Part shown: piece after piece, positions 45,144-56,599 of the stretch
Layout: each line of letters starts with the position of its first letter
Numbering within the stretch: the stretch's first letter is position 1
Assembly (NCBI RefSeq): GCF_007988965.1
Contig: NZ_BJVD01000001.1
Coordinates: 744,001-808,000 of the forward strand
Origin: Rummeliibacillus stabekisii
Lineage (GTDB): Bacteria; Bacillota; Bacilli; Bacillales_A; Planococcaceae
Length of the DNA: 64,000 bases
Reading direction: 5' to 3'
Position numbers and translations under genes: made by a program
The notes under the pieces: model-generated
What the model was told of the DNA's origin: nothing
Databases searched by the model: none
What the model saw: only the letters and a program-made list of their open reading frames with translations

Positions 45144-47108
45144 TTATGACAAATCATCATAAGAAACCGTTTCATCTATAATTACTTTATCATCTCGTAT
45201 GATTCTGTATCGTGCTTGCTGGCCTTTTTCAACTTCAAATTGCAATCGTTTTTCCTGAGAGGAGAACAATTGAAATTCTTGGTAAACATCATTTATTTTA
45301 TGCGTTTTATCTTGAATATAGATACGTACTTGTTGCGGCTCGCCTTCACTCTCTTTTTCATAAGGGATGTTCACTGTTTTTACGTATGTTTTTACAGGCT
45401 TTTCTTCAGGTCCCTTAGATAAAACTACTTCAATCGTACTACCGACAGCTAACGCTTCACCTGCTGATGGAGATTGTGAAATTACTTGACCCTTAGGAAC
45501 ATCATCTGAGTATTTTTCGCTGCCAATATGAATGTGGAATCCAGAGCTTTTAGCATAGGTATTAAGAGCCTCTTCGTCATAGCCGACGAGATTTGAAACA
45601 TGTTCTTGTTCCTGCCCTTTGCTGACAATCAGTTTAATGGACGTATCACCTGGCACCACTTTCTTGCCTTCATCAATCGATTGCTTGATAATGATACCTT
45701 CCGTTTCGTCTGAATAGTCCTCCTCAACCTCAACATCTTTAAAACCTTGTCTTTCCAGAAGGTCCTTCACTTGGTCAACGTCTTTTCCCGTATAGTTTGA
45801 GATCTCCACTTTTTTGGGCCCTTTACTAATGACAAGATCAATTTTCGTTCCCTTTGCTCTTTCATTATCTGGACCTGGGGAGGTCATAATAATATGGTTT
45901 CGTTTCACATCGTCCGAATTTTGTTTGGTTTTTTCACCGATTTCGAAACCTGCATTTTTCAAATTGGTAATTGCCTCATCTGTCTGCTGTTTGGAAACGT
46001 CAGGAATTGGATATCTTTTTTCATTGAACAGATCTGGAAAGATAAACAATAATGACAGTAGAATAAGCACAAGTGCGATGAGCAATCCGCTGAGAATCAA
46101 CCATTTTCTTTTCTTCTTTTTCTGCTTCTTTTTAATTGGTTGTGCTGGTTCTTCTATCGCCTTGTCTCTGATAGGCATTGCCATTGTTTTTTGCAAATCT
46201 TTTTCTTCAACAGGTTCTTTAATGATTGGAATAACTTTTGTCATATCATGATCAATTGGAGTCTGAAATTTCGCTTCATGGCTTCTTTCATCAGAAAGGA
46301 CTGTTTCTAAATCTTCCGCCATCTCCCACACTGATTGGTAACGGTGCACAGGGTCTTTGGCAGTTGCTTTTAAAACCACGTTTTCTAAACTTTGAGGGAT
46401 CCCCGGCACAATTGCCCGTACAGAAGGTGTTTCGGTTTGCAAATGTTTTAAAGCAATTGAGACCGCTGATTCTCCGGAAAATGGCAATTGACCTGTCAAT
46501 AATTCATATAACAGGATTCCTAAAGAATAGATGTCCGATTTCTTAGTAGCTGTACCACCTCTTGCCTGCTCTGGTGATAAATAATGAACAGTTCCTAAAA
46601 CTGAATTGGTACGTGTAAAAGAAGTATCTTCTAAAGCCATTGCAATACCAAAGTCTGTAATCTTCACATTACCTTCTTCATCCATCAAAATATTTTGTGG
46701 TTTGATATCTCGGTGGATAATTTGGTTTTGATGGGCATGAGCAATTGCTGAAGTTAATTGTTTCATGATTTGGACGCTTTTCGCTGCAGCTAACGGGGCA
46801 TATTTTTGTATGTATTGTTTCAGTGTTTGCCCCTTCACATATTCCATTACCAGATAGTGCATATTGCCGTCCTCGCCAACATCATAAATGCTCACAATGT
46901 TCGGATGAGTAAGGCTAGTAGCAGAGAGCGCCTCTCTTTGAAACCGTCTTTGCATTTCCTGTTCATCATTAAAATTATAATGCAGTATTTTAATAGCAAC
47001 ATCTCGGTCAAGAATCATATCATGAGCCAAGTAGACATTCGACATGCCTCCGCCGCCTATTACTTCTAATATTTTATAGCGGCCGCTAATTCTTTTTCCA
47101 GCTAGCAT
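45144..47108 (-). CDS. prkC: PrkC, PASTA-domain Ser/Thr protein kinase
   Basis: 654 residues. The N-terminal Hanks kinase domain (about 10-270) has GGGGMSNVY, HRDIKPQN and DFGIAM. A basic juxtamembrane run (KKKQKKKKRK) precedes one transmembrane helix at about 338-360. Three extracellular PASTA repeats follow (about 363-432, 433-500, 501-570), then a C-terminal Ig-like domain. PrkC senses muropeptides and triggers spore germination in Bacillus. Two bases separate it from the phosphatase prpC. Confidence 0.98.
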   Translation of the reverse strand: MLAGKRISGRYKILEVIGGGGMSNVYLAHDMILDRDVAIKILHYNFNDEQEMQRRFQREALSATSLTHPNIVSIYDVGEDGNMHYLVMEYVKGQTLKQYIQKYAPLAAAKSVQIMKQLTSAIAHAHQNQIIHRDIKPQNILMDEEGNVKITDFGIAMALEDTSFTRTNSVLGTVHYLSPEQARGGTATKKSDIYSLGILLYELLTGQLPFSGESAVSIALKHLQTETPSVRAIVPGIPQSLENVVLKATAKDPVHRYQSVWEMAEDLETVLSDERSHEAKFQTPIDHDMTKVIPIIKEPVEEKDLQKTMAMPIRDKAIEEPAQPIKKKQKKKKRKWLILSGLLIALVLILLSLLFIFPDLFNEKRYPIPDVSKQQTDEAITNLKNAGFEIGEKTKQNSDDVKRNHIIMTSPGPDNERAKGTKIDLVISKGPKKVEISNYTGKDVDQVKDLLERQGFKDVEVEEDYSDETEGIIIKQSIDEGKKVVPGDTSIKLIVSKGQEQEHVSNLVGYDEEALNTYAKSSGFHIHIGSEKYSDDVPKGQVISQSPSAGEALAVGSTIEVVLSKGPEEKPVKTYVKTVNIPYEKESEGEPQQVRIYIQDKTHKINDVYQEFQLFSSQEKRLQFEVEKGQQARYRIIRDDKVIIDETVSYDDLS

Positions 47109-47110
47109 GC

Positions 47111-47860
47111 TTACACCTCCTCATGGCTTTGCGATAAAAGGATTAGTGTAATATTATCTTCTCCGCCCAAATCATTTGCTAATTGGACGAGCTCGTCACC
47201 TTTTTCTTCTATAGTTGATGTATTCATCACAATGGTTTGCATCTCTTCATTTGTTAGTTTATTGCTTAAGCCATCCGAACAAATCAGCATATAGGTATCA
47301 TCCATCATCTCAACTTGATAACTATCAGGTTCAATAGTAGATTCTGTTCCTAATGATTTCAAAATATAGTTTTTCTTCGGATGGCTCTTAGCTTCTTCTT
47401 CACTAATTTCCCCATTATCAACAAGTATGTTGACGTAAGAATGGTCCTTTGTGATTAAGCGAACTTCCTCAGATGATATTAAATACACACGGCTGTCTCC
47501 AACATGGGAAATAACAGCATTTGTGTCTTTGAAGACAACAGCAATTAATGTGGTCCCCATTCCCTGGCAGCCTTCGTGTGTTAAAGAGTACTTATAAAGT
47601 GAGCTATTGATGCTTTTAACTGTTTCTTTTAACCAAACTTCTGTTTTGGAAGTAGATTCAAAACTGGCACCATCTGCTTCTATAAAATACTCTTCTAATT
47701 GTTTAACAGCCATTTTGCTAGCAACATCCCCTGCATTATGCCCACCCATACCATCCGCTACAATAGCTAGCTGGTATGAGTCGGCGCGGGAGATGAATGC
47801 AGCACAATCTTCATTTAAAGCTCGTTTTCTTCCTATATCACTGACGATTGTATATCTCAC
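47111..47860 (-). CDS. prpC: PrpC, PP2C-type protein phosphatase
   Basis: 249 residues. It dephosphorylates PrkC and its targets. Metal-binding motifs are visible: SDIGRKRALNEDC (about 7-19), ADGMGGHNAGD (about 35-45), SHVGDSRVYL, LICSDGLSN and GGEDNITLIL. GTG start at 47860 with GAGGTGA upstream. Kinase and phosphatase are adjacent, as is general in Firmicutes. Confidence 0.97.
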   Translation of the reverse strand: MRYTIVSDIGRKRALNEDCAAFISRADSYQLAIVADGMGGHNAGDVASKMAVKQLEEYFIEADGASFESTSKTEVWLKETVKSINSSLYKYSLTHEGCQGMGTTLIAVVFKDTNAVISHVGDSRVYLISSEEVRLITKDHSYVNILVDNGEISEEEAKSHPKKNYILKSLGTESTIEPDSYQVEMMDDTYMLICSDGLSNKLTNEEMQTIVMNTSTIEEKGDELVQLANDLGGEDNITLILLSQSHEEV

Positions 47861-47874
47861 TACAGATCACCTCA

Positions 47875-48972
47875 TTAGTGGGTTGTTTCTTCTTTTCTCT
47901 CCTTCGCCCGCAATTGGCCACAAGCCGCATCAATATCCGACCCTTGTTCGCGACGGATTGTTGCGTTAATACCATGATTTTTTAATGTTTTTTCAAAATC
48001 AAAGATCTTATTGCGCGGTGTTCTAACATAATCGCGTTCTGGTACATAATTGACAGGGATTAAATTCACGTGGCATTTAATACCTTTGATCAGTTTTGCT
48101 AATTCTTCCGCATGTGCAACAGTATCGTTGACGCTACCAAAAAGCCCATATTCAAAACTAATTCGACGACCCGTTTTTTCAGTATAATAACGTACTGCCT
48201 CCATTAATTCAGGCAATTTATATGCTTTTGCAATTGGCATTAATTGCTGACGCAGCTCTTGGTTAGGCGCATGCAATGAAAGTGCAAAGTTAATTTGCAA
48301 TTGTTCGTCTGCAAATTTGTAGATTTTCGGAATAATGCCGCTTGTTGATACTGTGATATGTCTTGCGCCAATATTTAATGCTTTTTCATGGTTGATCACT
48401 TTTAAGAATTGCATCATAGCATCGTAGTTATCAAATGGTTCACCGATACCCATGATGACTACTGAGCTAACTCGCTGATCCTTTTCATCCAATGCTTGTT
48501 GTACCTTTACTACTTGTTCTACAATTTCACCAGGTAGTAAATGGCGTTTTAATCCTCCCAATGTAGAAGCACAGAAAGAGCAGCCAATTCTGCAGCCTAC
48601 TTGGGTTGTTACACATACTGAATTCCCGTAATCATGCGCCATTAAAACAGTTTCGATGGAATAGCCATCTTGCAATTGGAAAAGGAATTTAATAGTGCCG
48701 TCTTTGGATTCTTGCTTGATTAGTGTATTTAACGTACTAAAAGCAAATGCTTGCTGCAATTTATCACGTAAGCCTTTTGAAAGATTAGTCATTTCATCAA
48801 AACTTTTTACGCGCTTCACATAGAGCCATTCAAAAATTTGGGCTGCTCTAAAAGGCTTTTCACCGTTTTCTTTCAGCCAGTCTTGTAATTCGTCTGGTAA
48901 TAGAGAATATATTGATTCGCGTAGCTGTGGTTTTTCTTTTTTTACTCTTGCTGTTTTTATTTCATGATCCAT
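47875..48972 (-). CDS. rlmN: RlmN, dual-specificity rRNA/tRNA m2A methyltransferase
   Basis: 365 residues. A radical-SAM enzyme methylating C2 of A2503 in 23S rRNA and A37 in tRNAs. The cluster motif CRIGCSFC is at about residues 119-126. A conserved Cys near the C-terminus (CGQLRAK) forms the transient protein-RNA adduct. The ATG at 48972 shares its A with the rsmB stop (TAATG). Confidence 0.97.
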   Translation of the reverse strand: MDHEIKTARVKKEKPQLRESIYSLLPDELQDWLKENGEKPFRAAQIFEWLYVKRVKSFDEMTNLSKGLRDKLQQAFAFSTLNTLIKQESKDGTIKFLFQLQDGYSIETVLMAHDYGNSVCVTTQVGCRIGCSFCASTLGGLKRHLLPGEIVEQVVKVQQALDEKDQRVSSVVIMGIGEPFDNYDAMMQFLKVINHEKALNIGARHITVSTSGIIPKIYKFADEQLQINFALSLHAPNQELRQQLMPIAKAYKLPELMEAVRYYTEKTGRRISFEYGLFGSVNDTVAHAEELAKLIKGIKCHVNLIPVNYVPERDYVRTPRNKIFDFEKTLKNHGINATIRREQGSDIDAACGQLRAKERKEETTH

Positions 48973-50354
48973 TAGTTTGTGGATCCTCCTTTTTTTCTAA
49001 AAGCCGCGACAAAAAAACCATCGCTGCCTAAATCTTGTGGAAAGACCTGTATCATGCCTTCCTCTTTCAATGGCGGAAACGTATCTGGTACATTTTCAAT
49101 TGGCGCTAGTTCCATATCTGGGTGCGCTTTTAAAAATGCAGCAACCGTCTCGTCGTTCTCCATTTTATCAATTGTACAAGTACTGTAAACCATTTTGCCT
49201 TGTTTTTTTAATAAAATATAGGCTGTATTTAATAATTCCAGCTGAATTTTTTGCAAAGACTCATGGTCGCTCTCATTTTTTGTATATTTTATATCCGGTT
49301 TCCGGCGTATGACACCAAGGCCACTGCATGGTGCATCTACTAAAATGCGATCGAATGACTCTTCACCAAATTGTTCTGCAGCTTTCCTGCCATCCAATAC
49401 TGCTGGTTCAATAATGGATAAGCCTAAACGCGTTGCATTTTGATCGATCAAACGAATTTTATGTGCATGTAAATCTGTTGCTATAAGCTTGCCTTGATTG
49501 TTCATTTTTTCAGCTATATGTGTTGTTTTTCCACCTGGTGCCGCGCACATGTCTAATACTTTCATGCCTGGCGTAACATCGAGCGCATATGCAGGCAGCA
49601 TAGAGCTTTCATCTTGAATCGTAATTAAGCCCTCTTTGAAGGCGTTCGAGCGAGCTGCTTGTCCTTCTAAAATATGAAGACATTCAGGTATTGCTTCACT
49701 CCGTTTGACTGAAAATCCATCATCCCACAAACTGCGAAGTGCTTCTTCTATAGTCGCTTTCGCCGTGTTTACACGAACCGTTTGGTGTGGTGGCATATTA
49801 TTTTCAAACAGCATTTCACCTGCTTTTTCTAATCCATAATCTTGAATGTAACGGCGAACAAGCCATTCAGGATGGCTGGATTCAATCGACAATCGCAAAA
49901 CATCATCCTCGATGAGTGTCGTATCACGGTATCCTTCTCTTAGTATAGAACGCAAAATGCCGTTTACTGTTGCGCTGACACCTCGATGTCGTGCACGCCT
50001 CTTGGCGATTTCAACTGCTTCGTTGACGGCTGCATGATCAGGTATTTTTGTTAAATATACAATTTGATAGAGAGATAAGCGCAATAGCCAACGTACCCAA
50101 TTATCTAGCTTTCCTCTTACATATGGCTCTAAATAGTAATCAAGCGTCATCTTATGTTGGAGTGTGCCATACGTTATTTCCGTAAGGAGCCCGCGGTCTT
50201 TAGCATCAATTTTGTATTTTTCAATTGTTTGGTGTAACAGCAAGTTGCTATAGGCTTGCTGCTGGTCGACAGCCAACAAAATAGAAAGGGCGGCATCGCG
50301 GACATTACCGTCCCAAATAGCATTATTACTACTTTTTTTCTTACTCTTACTCAT
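48972..50354 (-). CDS. rsmB: RsmB, 16S rRNA m5C967 methyltransferase
   Basis: 460 residues. The N-terminal NusB-like domain is at about 10-140. The Rossmann methyltransferase has [17 protein letters not shown] (about residues 268-284), VDAPCSGLG with the first catalytic Cys, and YSTCT with the nucleophile Cys. ATG at 50354 overlaps the fmt stop (ATGA). Between fmt and rlmN, the standard order. Confidence 0.97.
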   Translation of the reverse strand: MSKSKKKSSNNAIWDGNVRDAALSILLAVDQQQAYSNLLLHQTIEKYKIDAKDRGLLTEITYGTLQHKMTLDYYLEPYVRGKLDNWVRWLLRLSLYQIVYLTKIPDHAAVNEAVEIAKRRARHRGVSATVNGILRSILREGYRDTTLIEDDVLRLSIESSHPEWLVRRYIQDYGLEKAGEMLFENNMPPHQTVRVNTAKATIEEALRSLWDDGFSVKRSEAIPECLHILEGQAARSNAFKEGLITIQDESSMLPAYALDVTPGMKVLDMCAAPGGKTTHIAEKMNNQGKLIATDLHAHKIRLIDQNATRLGLSIIEPAVLDGRKAAEQFGEESFDRILVDAPCSGLGVIRRKPDIKYTKNESDHESLQKIQLELLNTAYILLKKQGKMVYSTCTIDKMENDETVAAFLKAHPDMELAPIENVPDTFPPLKEEGMIQVFPQDLGSDGFFVAAFRKKGGSTN

Positions 50355-51292
50355 TCAAAAAGATCCCCAATCTGCAATTTTGAACCAACACCATTTAAGT
50401 AATTAACGGCTTCCATCTGTTTTTTACCCGCAGGCTGCAAGTCCAATATATCAATGGCTTGACCCTCTCCTGTAGCAACTGTAAAAGACTTTTTGCCAAT
50501 CGCAATGACAGTGCCTGGTTTTTCAGTATGCGTAGCAGTCGATTTTTTAGCCCACCAAATTTTAACGTTTTGATTATCAAGGGTTGTATAGGCAATCGGC
50601 CAAGGATGCAGACCTCGGATTTGGTTATAAATCGCTGTACTGCTTTGTGACCAATCAATACGTTCTTGTTCACGGGAAATATTACGAGCAAACGACACTT
50701 TCGATTCGTCCTGTGGAATGCGCTCATTCGTCCCTTCGATGATAGAAGGCAATGTATCTTTTAATAAATCACGGCCGATAATGCTTAATTTATCAAAGAG
50801 TGTACCGGTTGTATCGTCTTCTTCTATTGGCATAGCTTGCTTTGCAATAATATCGCCAGCATCTAGTTTTTCTGCCATATACATAATTGTAACGCCTGTC
50901 TCTTTTTCGCCATCTATCACCGCTTGATGGATTGGTGCACCGCCGCGATACTTCGGCAATAGTGATGCATGGACATTAATGCAGCCGAGTCTTGGCGTCT
51001 CAAGCAATTCTTTAGGTAAAAGCTGCCCGAATGCTGCTGTGACAATCAAATCAGGCTGTAGGTCAATAATCTGCTTTAGTTCTTCTGAACCTTTTAAACG
51101 TTCAGGCTGGATGACTGGCAACCCAAGTTCCACAGCCGCTTTTTTTACAGGTGGAGGCGTTAGGACCCGTTTGCGTCCGACTGGGCGATCTGGCTGTGTT
51201 ACGACAGCTTGGATATGATAGCCTTCTTCCTGAATCATACGCAAAATCGGAACAGAAAAGTCTGGCGTTCCCATAAATACAATCGATGTCAC
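50351..51292 (-). CDS. fmt: Fmt, methionyl-tRNA formyltransferase
   Basis: 313 residues. It formylates initiator Met-tRNA. N-terminal [12 protein letters not shown] (about 6-17), catalytic region [20 protein letters not shown] (about residues 106-125) and the C-terminal OB-like tRNA-binding domain (about 205-313). GTG start at 51292 with GGAGGA about eight bases upstream; it overlaps the def stop by four bases. def and fmt act on the same formyl group. Confidence 0.98.
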   Translation of the reverse strand: MTSIVFMGTPDFSVPILRMIQEEGYHIQAVVTQPDRPVGRKRVLTPPPVKKAAVELGLPVIQPERLKGSEELKQIIDLQPDLIVTAAFGQLLPKELLETPRLGCINVHASLLPKYRGGAPIHQAVIDGEKETGVTIMYMAEKLDAGDIIAKQAMPIEEDDTTGTLFDKLSIIGRDLLKDTLPSIIEGTNERIPQDESKVSFARNISREQERIDWSQSSTAIYNQIRGLHPWPIAYTTLDNQNVKIWWAKKSTATHTEKPGTVIAIGKKSFTVATGEGQAIDILDLQPAGKKQMEAVNYLNGVGSKLQIGDLFE

Positions 51293-51792
51293 TCTTCTTC
51301 CTCCTCGTCTGCGTACATCTCTTCGATTTCTTCAAGTGTATACGTTTTAGTTATTTTTTGATCAAATAAAATGCCGTTTAAATGGTCTACCTCATGTTGG
51401 ATGACGCGAGCATCATAATCATGTGCTTCTAGTTCATATAAGTCTCCATTTCGGTCTTGCGCCTCTACTTTTACGTATACTGGACGTTCCACATCGCCAT
51501 ATATATCAGGGAAACTTAAGCATCCTTCAATATCCGTATCCGTATCTTCTGATATTGCCACAATAACCGGATTAATTAATTCGAGAACATCCCGTTCTTC
51601 TCCAAGCTCGACAACAGCCGCTTGAATACTTTTGTTCACTTGAGGTGCTGCAATTCCAACTCCATCATTTTCTACCATTGTTTCATACATATCATCTAAA
51701 AGCTGCGCTAGGTTGTTATCAAATTGTGTAACTTCTGCTGCTTTTTTCTTTAAAATTTCTGCTGGGTTTTTAACAATCTCTAATAAGGCCAT
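51289..51792 (-). CDS. def: Def, peptide deformylase
   Basis: 167 residues. It removes the formyl group from new proteins. All three family motifs are present: GVGIAAPQV (about residues 43-51), EGCLSFP (about 88-94) with the metal Cys, and QHEVDHLNG (about 132-140) with two metal His and catalytic Glu. The acidic tail ([14 protein letters not shown]) is a local feature. ATG with GGAGAAAAG upstream. Confidence 0.97.
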   Translation of the reverse strand: MALLEIVKNPAEILKKKAAEVTQFDNNLAQLLDDMYETMVENDGVGIAAPQVNKSIQAAVVELGEERDVLELINPVIVAISEDTDTDIEGCLSFPDIYGDVERPVYVKVEAQDRNGDLYELEAHDYDARVIQHEVDHLNGILFDQKITKTYTLEEIEEMYADEEEEE

Positions 51793-51814
51793 ATTCTTTT
51801 CTCCGTTCTATCTA

Positions 51815-54223
51815 TTAAATAACTGAAGGATCTAAATCAACTGTTAGCTGGATGCCTTTCTTAATCCAGTCCGTCCGATAAATCCGTATCAGTTGTTTTA
51901 ACGTTTCGGTTAGGTTTGGTTCTATTTTATATTTTATCAAACATTGATAACGATATCGATTTTGGACGCGGCTTATAGACGCAGGTGTAGGCCCAATTAG
52001 CCCGACTTGGCTGGATAGTTTTAGCCTTAAAAAATCCATTGCCTTTCCTGCATATTCTGCTGCCATGAGTACATCTTCATGTGTAACTTGGATAAGCGCT
52101 ACAAAATAATAAGGAGGATAAGCGAATTGATGACGCATCATCATTTCTTGGTCATAGAATGGTGCATACTGTTGCTCTTTCGACAGCTGGACTGCGTAAT
52201 GTTCCGGACTGTATGTTTGGACAATGACTTCACCAGGCAAATCATGCCGTCCTGCTCGTCCGCTTACTTGTGTAAGCAATTGAAAAGTCCGCTCTGCCGC
52301 TCGAAAGTTCGGTAAATTCAATGAGGTATCAGCACTTAATACGCCGACGAGGGTGATTTTTGGAAAATCCAATCCTTTAGCAATCATTTGCGTACCAAGC
52401 AAAATGTCTGCTTTTAAGTTCCCAAAGTCTTCTAATATCTTCTCATGTGCGCCCTTTTGCCTTGTTGTATCGACATCCATTCGAAGAACACGAGCTTCAG
52501 GAAATAGTTTATAAATTTCTGCTTCTATCTTTTGTGTGCCTGTGCCAAAGAATCGAATATGTTCGCTATGGCATTCTGGACATTCTGTTGGAACATGTTC
52601 TTCATAACCACAGTAATGACACTTAAGCTTTTCAGAAGACCGGTGATATGTCATGGATATATCGCAATTTTTACATTGGACGACTGTTCCACAATCTCGG
52701 CATAGCACAAAAGAAGAAAAACCTCTACGATTCAGAAACAATACCATTTGTTCTTTTTTCTTCAACCGATCTTCCATTGCTTCCATTAATGCACCTGAAA
52801 ACATAGACCGGTTGCCATTATGGAGCTCTTCTCGCATATCAACGACTTCCACTTTCGGAAGAGATTGCTGTTTCGCTCTTTTTTCTAGCGTTAATAATGT
52901 ATAGACATTTTTCTTTGCACGCGCAAACGATTCAAGGGAAGGGGTAGCACTTCCTAATATAACGGGGCAATGATGATACTCGCTGCGCCAAATTGCTATA
53001 TCTCTTGCATGATAACGAGGCGTGTCTTCTTGTTTATACGTCGATTCATGTTCTTCATCTAGAATAATCAGGCCCAAATTTGTAAAAGGTGCGAAAACAG
53101 CTGACCTTGCTCCAACTGCTACTTTAACTTCTCCACGACCAATTTTTCGCCATTCATCATATTTTTCACCCTTTGACAATCCGCTGTGCATTACTGCAAC
53201 CAAATCGCCAAAGCGAGCCCTGAAGCGTTCTGTCATCTGTGGTGTCAAGGATATTTCAGGTACCAATACAATGGCTTCTTGTCCCCTATTAATCGCTTCC
53301 TGGATCGCTTGCAGATATACTTCAGTCTTGCCGCTTCCTGTGATGCCATGCAATAAATAGGTTGTTGCTTGACGTGATTTTACAGAATGTAAAATTTCTT
53401 TCAAGGCTACTTCTTGTTCATCTGTTAAGGCTAGAGGAATTGAACCCTTCACTTCTTTTGAAAATGGATCACGATACACTTCCTCTTGGAAATATGTGGC
53501 CGCTCCTTTTTCAATAACCGCATTTACAACCTGCGGCGTCACACTCACGGTTTTACATATTTCATTAGGAGTAAATTCCTCTCCCACATGCAAAGCCATC
53601 CATTCTACGACTTGCCGCTGTTTTTTAGCTCGTGGAGGGATACTTTCAGCAATCTCTTGCAATCTCTCATAATCGCTTGCTATTTTGACTTTGCGGACTT
53701 CTTTCACATTGCCTTGTTGTTTGACAACTGTTTTTTGCTCTACATACCCATTCTTCATACAAGATTTAAGCACCCTTAATAGATTGGCACTTTCTACTTT
53801 TTTATAAGGAATGGCTGTTTTATTTCCGAATAGCTGCTGTAGTTCCTCTGGCAAATAAGTAGGATCTTCTTTTAGAAGGATTGTTTTTTCATATTTCGCA
53901 CGCAATGCGGATGGGAGCATAACCTGCAGAGCATCAATTTCATAACACAGCGTATGGTCTGTCATCCATTTAGCCAGCTCTAGCATTTCATTCGTTAAAA
54001 TGGGCTCGATATCTAACAGTTCGGCAATGGGTTTAAGCTTGTCCTTCGGTACATCACTTTCACTTTGTAAAGCTGTAATAAATCCCAGAACATTTCTTTT
54101 GCCAAATGGTACTTTTACACGGCAACCAACCTCGACTAGCTCTTGTAATTCTTCAGGCACTTTGTAATCAAAAGGCCGATCGACAGGATATGCGGACACA
54201 TCCACTATTACTTGCGCAATCAT
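51815..54223 (-). CDS. priA: PriA, primosomal replication-restart helicase
   Basis: 802 residues. It reloads the replicative helicase at collapsed forks. The N-terminal 3'-DNA-binding domain (about 1-110) precedes Walker A HGITGSGKTEVY (about 294-305) and DEEH. The zinc-binding insertion contains eight Cys in CRDCGTVVQCKNC, CHYCGYEE and CPECHSEH. The C-terminal helicase motif includes QVSGRAGR. ATG at 54223. Confidence 0.98.
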   Translation of the reverse strand: MIAQVIVDVSAYPVDRPFDYKVPEELQELVEVGCRVKVPFGKRNVLGFITALQSESDVPKDKLKPIAELLDIEPILTNEMLELAKWMTDHTLCYEIDALQVMLPSALRAKYEKTILLKEDPTYLPEELQQLFGNKTAIPYKKVESANLLRVLKSCMKNGYVEQKTVVKQQGNVKEVRKVKIASDYERLQEIAESIPPRAKKQRQVVEWMALHVGEEFTPNEICKTVSVTPQVVNAVIEKGAATYFQEEVYRDPFSKEVKGSIPLALTDEQEVALKEILHSVKSRQATTYLLHGITGSGKTEVYLQAIQEAINRGQEAIVLVPEISLTPQMTERFRARFGDLVAVMHSGLSKGEKYDEWRKIGRGEVKVAVGARSAVFAPFTNLGLIILDEEHESTYKQEDTPRYHARDIAIWRSEYHHCPVILGSATPSLESFARAKKNVYTLLTLEKRAKQQSLPKVEVVDMREELHNGNRSMFSGALMEAMEDRLKKKEQMVLFLNRRGFSSFVLCRDCGTVVQCKNCDISMTYHRSSEKLKCHYCGYEEHVPTECPECHSEHIRFFGTGTQKIEAEIYKLFPEARVLRMDVDTTRQKGAHEKILEDFGNLKADILLGTQMIAKGLDFPKITLVGVLSADTSLNLPNFRAAERTFQLLTQVSGRAGRHDLPGEVIVQTYSPEHYAVQLSKEQQYAPFYDQEMMMRHQFAYPPYYFVALIQVTHEDVLMAAEYAGKAMDFLRLKLSSQVGLIGPTPASISRVQNRYRYQCLIKYKIEPNLTETLKQLIRIYRTDWIKKGIQLTVDLDPSVI

Positions 54224-54228
54224 GTTAG

Positions 54229-54246
54229 GGTAATATCATTATTACC
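54229..54246. repeat. Short palindrome between coaBC and priA
   Basis: Arms GGTAATA and TATTACC separated by four bases, a few bases upstream of the priA start. No T-tract follows. It could be a small hairpin affecting priA translation. Confidence 0.4.
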
Positions 54247-54311
54247 ACTACCTTTCTATTGTTGAAATTAGCGGTTATGGTTATTTTACAGCTATCAAGC
54301 TTGAGTAATTT

Positions 54312-55517
54312 TTAATTCCACAATCCTTGCCTTTTTAATATAGTTTCAAACAATTTTAAAGCAAGCTCTTCTTTCGGAAGTTGTGAGAAGTTTACTTGAT
54401 AGTCATTATTTCCGACAAGCGTAACTGTATTTAGATCTGTCCCAAATCCGCGGTCTGTTTTTGATACATCATTGGCTACAATATAATCGGCGTTCTTTTT
54501 TTCTAATTTACCTTTAGCATAATTGATGACATCATTCGTTTCAGCTGCAAAACCAATCAATAATTGGTGCTGTTTTCGTTCACCTAATGTCAAAAGAATA
54601 TCGGTTGTCCGTTCTAATTCTATCGTTGAATCGCCTGGCTGCTTTTTCATCTTGCGGGAAAAAGTTTCTTTCGGTCGATAGTCTGCCACAGCTGCAGTTT
54701 TAACAACAATATCCGCTGTATCATACTCTTTTAGGATGGCTTGCAGCATTTCTTCAGCGCTTTCTACTGGTACTACTTGAACACCCTTTGGAGGATCTAT
54801 TGAAACAGGACCAGAAACCAAGATCGTTTGTGCTCCCAATTTCGCTGCAGCCGCCGCCATTGCATATCCCATTTTCCCGCTTGAAAAATTCGTCAGAAAA
54901 CGAACAGGGTCAATTCTTTCTCGTGTAGGGCCTGCAGACACTACTACTTTCTTTCCTTTTAAAGGCAAGTGTTTTGGCATGAAATAACTTTCTACCAGTG
55001 CAACAATTTTCTCTGGTTCTTCTAATCGTCCTTTTCCAACATAGCCACATGCAAGATAACCTTCATCCGGTTCAATCCATTGGTAACCATCCTGTGTAAG
55101 TGTTTCTACATTGCGCTTTACAGCTGGATGATCATACATATGTACATTCATAGCAGGGGCTATCCACACTTGCCCTGTTGCTGCAAGTAATGTTGTTGTC
55201 ACCATATCATCCGCTATACCATTTGCCAGTTTACCAATAGTGTTGGCTGTAGCCGGCGCTACGATGATCAGATCTGCCCAATCTGCTAAATCAATATGGG
55301 CTATCACATTTGAATCCTTTTCATCAAACGTATCTGTATAAACATCATGTTTAGACATTACTTGAAAGCTGAGTGGCGTTACAAATCGTGTAGCAGATTC
55401 TGTCATGATGACTTTTACATGTGCACCCTTCTGGGTAAATTTACTAACAAGAGCAACAGCTTTATAAACGGCAATGCCGCCAGTAACACAAAGTAAGATT
55501 TTTTTATTTGAAAGCAT
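54312..55517 (-). CDS. coaBC: CoaBC (Dfp), bifunctional pantothenate-cysteine ligase/decarboxylase
   Basis: 401 residues with ATG at 55517 (GGAAGAG upstream); eight upstream in-frame codons lack support. It performs two steps of coenzyme A synthesis. The N-terminal flavin decarboxylase (CoaC, about 1-185) has the catalytic His in AHIDLADWAD and the PAMNVHMYDHPAV substrate loop. The C-terminal CoaB part (about 190-401) has VVSAGPTRERIDPVR and KMGYAMA. Confidence 0.97.
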   Translation of the reverse strand: MLSNKKILLCVTGGIAVYKAVALVSKFTQKGAHVKVIMTESATRFVTPLSFQVMSKHDVYTDTFDEKDSNVIAHIDLADWADLIIVAPATANTIGKLANGIADDMVTTTLLAATGQVWIAPAMNVHMYDHPAVKRNVETLTQDGYQWIEPDEGYLACGYVGKGRLEEPEKIVALVESYFMPKHLPLKGKKVVVSAGPTRERIDPVRFLTNFSSGKMGYAMAAAAAKLGAQTILVSGPVSIDPPKGVQVVPVESAEEMLQAILKEYDTADIVVKTAAVADYRPKETFSRKMKKQPGDSTIELERTTDILLTLGERKQHQLLIGFAAETNDVINYAKGKLEKKNADYIVANDVSKTDRGFGTDLNTVTLVGNNDYQVNFSQLPKEELALKLFETILKRQGLWN

Positions 55518-55531
55518 TTTTCTCTTCCTTT

Positions 55532-55570
55532 CAAAACACAAGCCCCCAAAGAAAGTTTTCCCTGGGAGCT
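55532..55570 (-). terminator. Possible terminator after rpoZ
   Basis: Arms AGCCCCCA (55541-55548) and TGGGAGCT (55563-55570) pair with one G-U. The minus-strand tail TGTGTTTTG is a weak T-tract. It may attenuate rather than end transcription into coaBC. Confidence 0.35.
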
Positions 55571-55705
55571 GCGGCTGTTAATAGATCGTATGAATTAAAG
55601 AAGCCATATTTTCAACCTATATCATTCGGTTGTCGGGAAAATGTTTCGGAATACAAATTTTATGTATCCAATCATCCTAATTACATAGGATGCCCGAATA
55701 GATGC

Positions 55706-55930
55706 TTATACTTCGTCTTCGTAAATTTTTGTTTCGTCTTGTTCCTCTTTTGTTAAGACGCCTGCAGCTACTTCTTCAAGCGCTTTCCCAACATTTTTGT
55801 GAGATACATATCTCATTAGTAAATTTGGGCTTCCTTCCTGCATAGAGCGCGCTCTTTTAGCGGCAAGACTTACAAGTGAATATTTAGAATCAATTTTCGT
55901 TTTTAAAACGTCAACAGATGGGTATAACAT
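55706..55930 (-). CDS. rpoZ: RNA polymerase omega subunit
   Basis: 74 residues. Omega stabilises the beta' subunit during polymerase assembly. It contains [16 protein letters not shown] (about residues 15-30) and [12 protein letters not shown], both typical. The C-terminus is acidic and rich in Glu. ATG at 55930, three bases after gmk; gmk-rpoZ pairing is conserved in Bacilli. Confidence 0.96.
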   Translation of the reverse strand: MLYPSVDVLKTKIDSKYSLVSLAAKRARSMQEGSPNLLMRYVSHKNVGKALEEVAAGVLTKEEQDETKIYEDEV

Positions 55931-55933
55931 CGT

Positions 55934-56560
<627 letters not shown>

Positions 56561-56599
56561 TCATATTTCAAAAAAATAATCATACAATAATCCAAGCCA